From UBA1020 sp964520495 (GTDB lineage Bacteria > Patescibacteriota > Saccharimonadia > Saccharimonadales > Saccharimonadaceae): a stretch of 64,000 nucleotides of DNA. The stretch is from NCBI GenBank assembly GCA_964520495.1, contig CAZFMZ010000002.1, forward strand, positions 106,050 to 170,049, in the 5' to 3' direction. Below, one piece after another: positions 58,175 through 64,000 of the stretch (positions within the stretch are counted from its first letter, which is position 1; every line of letters begins with the position of its first letter). Under the pieces are notes generated by a model. It saw only the letters and a program-made list of their open reading frames with translations. It did no database searches and was not told the origin of the DNA. Position numbers and translations under genes: made by a program.

Positions 58175-58800
58175 TATCGTACGTATACCTCAATCGTGAA
58201 CGCCTGCGACGACACGTTATTGCCTGTATCCTTAGCCAGCGAGATAGCCGCAATCTGCATTTTCATGGGATTAAGTTCAATCGCTTTGATGAAATTCATC
58301 AGGTTATCATACGGCAGGGGGCTTTTGATGGTCACGTTGACGGTCTGAGACTTGAGGCTGCTTGTTGGCACGGCAGGGACGGGAGAGGTGGTCTCGGTGT
58401 CAGATGGTGGCGCTGCAGGTGCGGCTTCCCCTCCGCCGACGGCGGACGTAGTGCTCGCGAAGTCAAACTGTGTGATGACTACTCCGTTGTCACCGGCGAT
58501 CCGGCTAAGGTCTTGGACGATTTGATCTTGGTACAAGTATTGCTGACTCTGCGCAACGATAGATCGGGCTTTGGTCATGGTCTCGCGTTCATCTTCCAGC
58601 CGCTTCTGTAGGTTCTGCAGGGTCTGCAAGTTGTCGTTGCCATTCTGTGCCGTCGCGTTTAACTGACTGATAGTAACGGCGTATTCTTTCAGCTTGGACT
58701 GGGCGAAGTAAAAACTGACGGATGCTGACACGAGGGCTAAGAGCATCATGATACTAAGGATAAGACGTAGCTTACTTGCTGTCATTTCGCCTTTTGTCAT
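58174..58800 (-). CDS. pilO: Type IV pilus alignment protein PilO-like
   Basis: A 208-aa bitopic protein with a short cytoplasmic tail (MTKGEMTASKLR), a TM helix (about 13-33), a coiled coil (about 35-80), and an exterior ferredoxin-like domain. It is assigned by order (after pilM and pilN) and topology. Ser/Thr/Pro-rich insert at about 115-145. An ORF start at 58827 would overlap pilN, so the ATG at 58800 is chosen. Confidence 0.8.
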   Translation of the reverse strand: MTKGEMTASKLRLILSIMMLLALVSASVSFYFAQSKLKEYAVTISQLNATAQNGNDNLQTLQNLQKRLEDERETMTKARSIVAQSQQYLYQDQIVQDLSRIAGDNGVVITQFDFASTTSAVGGGEAAPAAPPSDTETTSPVPAVPTSSLKSQTVNVTIKSPLPYDNLMNFIKAIELNPMKMQIAAISLAKDTGNNVSSQAFTIEVYVR

Positions 58801-58801
58801 A

Positions 58802-59362
58802 TCAGAGTGCCTCCTTACGGATGACAACGCTCAGGTTCACCTTGATCGGGTATTCACCCCCGCCATCGGTATAGTCAAGGGTGTCGAAGCTAACGTCGGA
58901 GAAGAGTTGCTCATCCTCGATGAAGGCGTTCTTTAAGGCGACCGCGTCAGTATACGACCGGGCGCTGGCATTCATAGTCGCACTCGACCCGAGCTTCTCG
59001 GAATCGAGCTCAAGGCTTTCAAGAACGACGTTGGCGGGTACGGCGTCGGCAATCTTGTAAATCAACTTCGAGTAGGTAACCTCGTTATCCATGATCGCCT
59101 TGGCAGTCGCCAAATCGGATCGGAACTGCTCGGAGTCATCCCGCACCTGCTGGTAGTCGTCGACCTGCTTCTCATTATCGTCAACTTTCGCCTGTGCGGC
59201 GCTACGACTGGTGTTAAGGACGGCGTATGAGCCTACGACAAGCCCTGATAGCAAGATAATGGCCACGGCCAGCATAGCGAAATAACGTACGAGTAACACG
59301 TTGGTGCGGCCCGCACGGATTTGCTTCTTGTGTTCATCAGGTAGCAGGTTGATCATGTCCAT
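58802..59362 (-). CDS. pilN: Type IV pilus assembly protein PilN-like
   Basis: A 186-aa bitopic protein starting MDMINLLPDEHKK, the INLLP motif by which PilN binds PilM. It has a TM helix at about 26-48 and a coiled coil plus exterior domain. Overlaps pilM by 10 bp. Its stop is 1 bp before pilO. Confidence 0.9.
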   Translation of the reverse strand: MDMINLLPDEHKKQIRAGRTNVLLVRYFAMLAVAIILLSGLVVGSYAVLNTSRSAAQAKVDDNEKQVDDYQQVRDDSEQFRSDLATAKAIMDNEVTYSKLIYKIADAVPANVVLESLELDSEKLGSSATMNASARSYTDAVALKNAFIEDEQLFSDVSFDTLDYTDGGGEYPIKVNLSVVIRKEAL

Positions 59363-60420
59363 ATCCTCTCTGCCGGAACTGTCGCAAGCCCTGCGACAGT
59401 GATGTAACGTGGCCGGAAGTGCTTGGCTGGTTGAGGCAGCTTACCAAAGTCAAGTTGCTGCCACGGGCTGGCTACTCGAGCCGGCATGACAAGCTCGTTC
59501 GTGAAATATTCGCCAATTCCAGGCACGTTCGCACCACCACCGACGATCAGGACTTGTTCAAGCTTACGGTGGTTGACGATACGCTCGTCATAGTAGCGGA
59601 TGACCCGTTGTGTTTCAGCGACGATACGCTCAAGACTGGGTTTCAGCGCGGCATTAATCTTTTGCTGGCGACTGCCGGCACTTAAGCCATTAAGCACTTT
59701 TAACTGGTGGGCGTTTTCGAGGGGAACCTTTAACTTTTTGGCGATATCAAGAGTGAAGGTATTTCCGCCGATGCTGAGCGATCCAGCGATACGGATAGAG
59801 CCGTCTAGGATAGCGATGTCGGTGCTGGCAGGGCCGATATCGACGATGACGGTTGGCAGATGTCCTTCCTCTGTGGTTTCGAGTAGGCGGGCAACCGCAC
59901 TCACGCTTGACTCTACCATGGCGACTCGTAAGCCGGCATTCTCGGCAATACTGATACAGGAGTCAACCACTGTCCGCGGTACAGCGCACATAAGCACCGT
60001 CAATTCTTCCTTGCTGCGTTCAATCACCTCGTAGTCTACGTAGAGGGTGGACATAGGAATGGGTATATACTGTTCGACCTCAAGTTCGACCGCTTCTTTA
60101 AGGTTCTTCTCGGTGTTGGCCGGGATGGTGAAGGTGCGGGTAAACGTGCGGCCAGCCGGTACTCCTAGGATGGCGTGGTTGCTCGCAAGCGATCCGACCA
60201 AGTTCTTATTCAGTAGTGAAGCGATGTTCTTCGTCAGATAATCATCACCTTCGTCAAGCGACTGCTGTACTTTAGCTGGATCGAGGTCGATTGATCCATA
60301 TCCGGTCACAAGCCATTTTTTCGGGTCGACAGACATGACCTTCATACCAGTTTGGCTGATGTCGAGTCCGATGATTGGTTTGTCTTTATAAAATAGTTTT
60401 GCCACCTCTGATATGCCCAC
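59353..60420 (-). CDS. pilM: Type IV pilus actin-like ATPase PilM
   Basis: A 355-aa actin-fold protein with IIGLDISQTGMKVMSVD near the N-terminus, VDIGPASTDIAILDG (about 190-204) and VLIVGGGANVPGIGEYF (about 290-306), the phosphate and adenosine motifs. It starts with GTG. It links the PilB motor to PilN/PilO at the membrane. Begins the second pilus operon, preceded by TATACT about 18 nt upstream. Confidence 0.92.
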   Translation of the reverse strand: MGISEVAKLFYKDKPIIGLDISQTGMKVMSVDPKKWLVTGYGSIDLDPAKVQQSLDEGDDYLTKNIASLLNKNLVGSLASNHAILGVPAGRTFTRTFTIPANTEKNLKEAVELEVEQYIPIPMSTLYVDYEVIERSKEELTVLMCAVPRTVVDSCISIAENAGLRVAMVESSVSAVARLLETTEEGHLPTVIVDIGPASTDIAILDGSIRIAGSLSIGGNTFTLDIAKKLKVPLENAHQLKVLNGLSAGSRQQKINAALKPSLERIVAETQRVIRYYDERIVNHRKLEQVLIVGGGANVPGIGEYFTNELVMPARVASPWQQLDFGKLPQPAKHFRPRYITVAGLATVPAERIWT

Positions 60421-60493
60421 GTTTCAACGTTAGTTATAAGTATACATGAGCGGTATGGGAAAAGCTATGTCGAAAAACCACCGCCCAAAGGTG

Positions 60494-61717
60494 TTATTCA
60501 ATGTTCTGCGACAGACTAGCTATCGGCATCATGACACTGGCCGCGATGACACCGACCATACCGCCCATGAAGACGATCATGACCGGTTCTATGATTGAGC
60601 TGAGGCCATCGATGGCAACATCAACCTCTTCCTCGTAGAAGTCGGCCACCTTAACCAACACGGTGTCGGTTTGGCCGGTTTCCTCACCAACGGATAGCAT
60701 TTGGGGGACGATGGCGGGAAACAATTTGTTCTTCTCAATGACAGAGGACAGTGTGTCGCCGTTTTCGACCGCCTTGGCAGCATCTACCAGCGCTTTTTCG
60801 TAGACCACGTTGCCCACGGCATGGGCCGTTACATCGAGCGCCTCAAGCACAGGAACGCCCGCGCCAATCAGCGCCGAGAAAGTACGAGCGAATCGGGCGA
60901 CAGCAACTTTCATGACGATGGACTTCAGCCCTGGCACACGTAGGACGAAATTGTGTAGCACAATCTTTCCTGCCGGTGTGCGAAGCCAGCGGAGCAATAC
61001 GAAGATACCCGCGCCAAGCAACGGGAATATGATGAACCAGAAATTTAACATAGCTTGGCTAATGCCGAGCATCACCTGGGTGAGTACAGGAAGCTGCGCA
61101 TCCTCGCCCCCTAAGTCAGTCAATATCTTGCCTATCTGAGGGATGACGAACAGCATGAGTCCGAAGAAAGCCAGCACGGTTATGCCCACTAATACCATCG
61201 GGTACGTCATGGCGCTCTTGATTTTCTTCCTGATGGTCGCGTTCTTCTCTTGCTGGGCGGCGAGTCGCTTCAGGATATCATCAAGGATACCGGCTGTCTC
61301 ACCGGCACGAACCATGTTGACGTATACGTCGCTGAAAGTATTTGGGTATTTCGCGAGCGCGTCAGCTAACGGCGCCCCACCTTCGACGTCCCGTATGATG
61401 CCGCTTAATATGCTTTTTAATGCCGCGCTTTCGGCGTGTTCATGTAGCGAGGTGAGTGCTCTTAGTAGCGGCACGCCAGCGCCGACCATGGCGCTGAGCT
61501 CTCGTGTGAAGATAACGAGCGCGTCACTTTTTACTTTGCCGCCACCCAGAAGATTCGACAGGGAAAGCGAGCTTTTCGCCGCCGCCTCCTTGACACTGAT
61601 AGGCTTCAGACCTTTGTCGTTTAGGCTTTTTATGACGACGTTACGGTCAGTCGCCTCTAGCGTACCGCTGACGTGCTCTCCGCTGGAAGTCTGGGCGTCG
61701 TAGTTAAACGTAGGCAT
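60494..61717 (-). CDS. pilC: Type IV pilus inner-membrane platform protein PilC
   Basis: A 407-aa protein of the GspF/PilC family with two cytoplasmic repeats and three TM segments. Repeats show FTRELSAMVGAGVPLLRALTSL (about 72-93) and RFARTFSALIGAGVPVLEALD (about 275-295). The signature EETGQTDTVLVKVADFYEEEV is near 340. It connects PilB to the growing pilus. Starts 7 bp after pilB with AAAGGAG as ribosome-binding site. Confidence 0.95.
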   Translation of the reverse strand: MPTFNYDAQTSSGEHVSGTLEATDRNVVIKSLNDKGLKPISVKEAAAKSSLSLSNLLGGGKVKSDALVIFTRELSAMVGAGVPLLRALTSLHEHAESAALKSILSGIIRDVEGGAPLADALAKYPNTFSDVYVNMVRAGETAGILDDILKRLAAQQEKNATIRKKIKSAMTYPMVLVGITVLAFFGLMLFVIPQIGKILTDLGGEDAQLPVLTQVMLGISQAMLNFWFIIFPLLGAGIFVLLRWLRTPAGKIVLHNFVLRVPGLKSIVMKVAVARFARTFSALIGAGVPVLEALDVTAHAVGNVVYEKALVDAAKAVENGDTLSSVIEKNKLFPAIVPQMLSVGEETGQTDTVLVKVADFYEEEVDVAIDGLSSIIEPVMIVFMGGMVGVIAASVMMPIASLSQNIE

Positions 61718-61724
61718 GTCGTGA

Positions 61725-63503
61725 CTACTCCTTTGTCACCCGAAGGACTTCTTCGATGGTAGTCTGCCCGCGCAGGGCCTTGATAAGACCGTCGGTCTGC
61801 ATAGTGGTCATGCCTTCGGTAATGGCCTGGGTCTGGATCTGGTTGCTGGTGCCATTCGAGATGATGAGCTTCTGGATGTCCAGAGAGTTACCAAGCACCT
61901 CGTAAATACCGATTCGCCCTTTATACCCCGTGTGGTTACACTCGTCACACCCTTCCGGATTTGCCCGCCAGATAGTAGTGATAGAGTTTGCTGAGCTACT
62001 TGCTTCCACGTCACCGCCCACGCCCTGTTCTTTCGCCTGAACTTCTAGCGCATGAAGGGTGGCAATTCCTTTTTCGTCGAGTCCGAAGGTCTGTTTGAGG
62101 CCGGCGACGTCTTCAGGTGTTGCCGGTGTGTTCTTACGACAGGTCATACATAGTCGCCGTACCAGCCGCTGACCGATGACAGCCCTGACTGTACTGGCGA
62201 TCAGGAAGGGCTCGATACCCATATCGAGCAGACGCGGCAAGGTTGTGGCGGCGTTGTTGGTGTGCAGTGTCGAGAACACTAAGTGACCGGTCAAGGCTGC
62301 CTGGACGCCCAGGTTGGCAGTTTCGCCGTCACGGATCTCACCGACCATGATGATGTTCGGGTCCTGACGGAGGAGGGCCCGCAAACCGCTTGCGAATGTC
62401 ATGCCCGCCTTCGGGTTGGTCTGCGTTTGGTTTACGCCGGAGATCTTGTATTCGACCGGATCTTCGATGGTCGAGATGTTGACGTCAGGGGTGTTGAGGA
62501 TGCTGAGGATACTGAACAAGCTGGTCGACTTACCACTACCGGTTGGGCCGGTCACCAGGATGATGCCGTTAGGCTCGGACATCGCTTCGTTGACGACCTG
62601 CAGTGAGTGTCCCCAATAACCAAGGCTCTCAAGCGTGACCGCCTGGTTGCTTTCATCAAGAATACGCATGACGACCTTCTCACCATCGGCAATCGGCAGG
62701 GTGCTGACACGCAACGCGTATTGCTTACCACCAACTTTTATCTTAAACCGGCCATCCTGTGGAACGCGCCGTTCGTCAATCTTTAGGTTCGAGAGGATTT
62801 TAATACGACTGATGAGCGCACCTAATACGTTACGCGGGAGTCGGTTGACTTCTTTTAGCACGCCGTCGATTCGATAGCGGATCTGCACGAAGCCTTCACG
62901 TGGCTCGATATGGATGTCGCTGGCGCTGGAGCGAATGGCATACTCCAGTAACAGGTTGATAGTCTGGGCAACGGGTGAGTCTTCCGACACGTCATCTTCG
63001 GTAATGACCTGGTCGCTACCGTCATCTTCACGCTGTACGTCGATGACGTCATTTAGCTGTTCATTCACATCACCGCGGTAGTTCTCAAGACAGGCAAGAA
63101 TGTTTTCGCGGGTAGCGATGTAGATGATGGTGTTCTCGCCAATTTCTTTCTGAATGAAGTCAATCGCCTGAACATCATCTGGGTCATCCATCGCCAGGTG
63201 CTGCATGCCATCCTCGTCGACTTTAAACAGCACCGCCATATACTGATTGGCGATACGATCAGGGATCCGGTTAAGGACTTCCGAAGGAATGTCACGCGGG
63301 TCGATCTCGACGAAGGGGATGTTGGCATGCTGAGCGAATAGCTTTGTCAACTCGAGCTCGGTGATGAGCTTGTTCTGAATCGCCAACGTCTGCAAAGGAC
63401 GCCGAGAGCGCTCGGCCGTCTTTTTCATCTCTGCTATCTGGTCGGGCGTCGCTTTGCCCGCCTGCTGAAGCAATGTTTCTATGGTGACATCGGAAATGCG
63501 CAT
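61725..63503 (-). CDS. pilB: Type IV pilus assembly ATPase PilB
   Basis: A 592-aa hexameric motor. N-terminal MshEN-type domain (about 1-150), catalytic domain with Walker A GPTGSGKSTS (about 325), Asp box and Walker B (IIMVGEIRDGETA), and the tetracysteine zinc site CMTCRKN ... CDECNHTGYKGR (about 455-540). It powers pilus extension. First gene of the minus-strand pilus set. No PilT retraction ATPase or prepilin peptidase is seen in the window. Confidence 0.96.
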   Translation of the reverse strand: MRISDVTIETLLQQAGKATPDQIAEMKKTAERSRRPLQTLAIQNKLITELELTKLFAQHANIPFVEIDPRDIPSEVLNRIPDRIANQYMAVLFKVDEDGMQHLAMDDPDDVQAIDFIQKEIGENTIIYIATRENILACLENYRGDVNEQLNDVIDVQREDDGSDQVITEDDVSEDSPVAQTINLLLEYAIRSSASDIHIEPREGFVQIRYRIDGVLKEVNRLPRNVLGALISRIKILSNLKIDERRVPQDGRFKIKVGGKQYALRVSTLPIADGEKVVMRILDESNQAVTLESLGYWGHSLQVVNEAMSEPNGIILVTGPTGSGKSTSLFSILSILNTPDVNISTIEDPVEYKISGVNQTQTNPKAGMTFASGLRALLRQDPNIIMVGEIRDGETANLGVQAALTGHLVFSTLHTNNAATTLPRLLDMGIEPFLIASTVRAVIGQRLVRRLCMTCRKNTPATPEDVAGLKQTFGLDEKGIATLHALEVQAKEQGVGGDVEASSSANSITTIWRANPEGCDECNHTGYKGRIGIYEVLGNSLDIQKLIISNGTSNQIQTQAITEGMTTMQTDGLIKALRGQTTIEEVLRVTKE

Positions 63504-63576
63504 AATGCTTACGCTCTACTATACGCTAGCAGTTTTAAATTCACCAGCGCCTGAGCAAGTGCTATAGTTTTAAGAG

Positions 63577-64000
63577 ATGAAACGTTGGATAGACAGTGCT
63601 GAAGACATGCACTCGTACGGTAGGCAGCTCGGACGTTGCCTAAAGGGCGGCGAGTTTATTGAATTGGTTGGTGATGTCGGGGCGGGTAAGACCACGCTCA
63701 CGAAAGGTATCGCAGAGGGAATGGGCATCAGCGAGACCATCCAGAGCCCGACGTTCACCATTAGTCGCAACTACGAGTCGCCTGATGGTCGCCGTCTAGC
63801 CCACTATGATTTCTACCGTCTACCCGAGGCCGGCATTATGAACGACGAACTGGAGGAGGCATCGCGCGACCCGAAGACTGTCGTGGTAGTAGAATGGGCT
63901 GACGCGGTCCGTGGAGTAGTACCGGCCGATCATTTACGACTGAGCTTCGCTACGCCGTCAGAGACCACCCGCGACGTAAGCGTGACTGGAAGCGGCCAGA
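63577..64000 (+). CDS. tsaE: tRNA threonylcarbamoyladenosine biosynthesis ATPase TsaE, C-terminally cut by the window
   Basis: 141 codons run open to the window edge. The protein starts MKRWIDSAEDMHSYGRQL and has Walker A GDVGAGKTTLTKG (about 33-45), SPTFTI and HYDFYRL, and EWAD, the TsaE signatures. TsaE works with TsaB and TsaD in the transfer of threonylcarbamoyl to tRNA; TsaC (2695-3249) makes the donor. TATAGT (63563-63568) lies 8 nt before the ATG. Confidence 0.92.
   Translation, partial: MKRWIDSAEDMHSYGRQLGRCLKGGEFIELVGDVGAGKTTLTKGIAEGMGISETIQSPTFTISRNYESPDGRRLAHYDFYRLPEAGIMNDELEEASRDPKTVVVVEWADAVRGVVPADHLRLSFATPSETTRDVSVTGSGQ

Overview
The window looks like a Candidatus Saccharibacteria (TM7/CPR) chromosome. 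The grounds are: small genome-style packing with 1-11 bp gene overlaps; a PilB-PilC-PilM-PilN-PilO type IV pilus set with many scattered orphan prepilins; a short HrcA; a Cys-free MutY homologue; several short secreted or membrane proteins with no recognisable family; and ordinary use of TGA as stop, which argues against the UGA-recoding CPR lineages. This taxonomic call is inference from gene style, not a database match.

Layout. 1-8.3 kb: partial msrA, mutY-like, two secreted/membrane unknowns, mscS, tsaC, trmB, a MazG-like gene, an HD protein, murC, an MFS-like protein and a membrane unknown. 8.3-10 kb: a 68-aa protein with its own strong promoter and terminator, a candidate structured RNA, and two unknowns. 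9.98-12.74 kb: an AT-rich island with a ParB-like/possible-HEPN protein and a D12-class adenine methylase, lying against the 3' end of tRNA-Ile(CAU), which is itself flanked by broken tRNA pieces. 13-19.5 kb: divIC-like, tRNA-fMet, NUDIX, a three-gene operon ending in a flavoprotein that lacks its redox cysteines, YggT-like, two prepilins, tRNA-Met, maf. 19.7-29.7 kb: dinB, tilS, ftsH, murJ, lepA, a GT-C-like membrane protein, an adenylate-kinase-like gene. 29.7-40.5 kb: heat-shock genes (hrcA, a 44-aa peptide, grpE, dnaK, dnaJ) under three CIRCE elements, interleaved with an ABC exporter, a CNNM-like protein, a glycosidase-fold protein, a GlcD-like oxidase and a prepilin. 40.5-43.3 kb: RimB-like protease, Mur-ligase-like enzyme, RimK. 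43.4-57.3 kb: tRNA-Lys, prepilins, yebC, a surface nuclease, an S51 peptidase, ruvC, a class A PBP, ruvAB, recA-recX. 57.3-63.5 kb: the pilus assembly operons on the minus strand, then partial tsaE.

How it fits together. The nuclease, pili, prepilins, PBP and MurC/MurJ suit a small epibiont that grips a host and recycles its nucleic acids while keeping its own wall. TsaC and TsaE belong to the t6A pathway. TilS modifies the tRNA-Ile(CAU) encoded here. RuvABC, RecA, RecX, DinB and MutY form a repair set.

A striking window-wide pattern is a TATAAT/TATACT-like hexamer ending 6-9 nt before the start codon of more than twenty genes, which implies leaderless mRNAs. The strongest candidates for undescribed biology are the ParB/Dam island with its disrupted tRNA cluster, the 44-aa hendecad-repeat peptide inside the heat-shock operon, the rimB-Mur-rimK locus, and the redox-cysteine-free flavoprotein operon.
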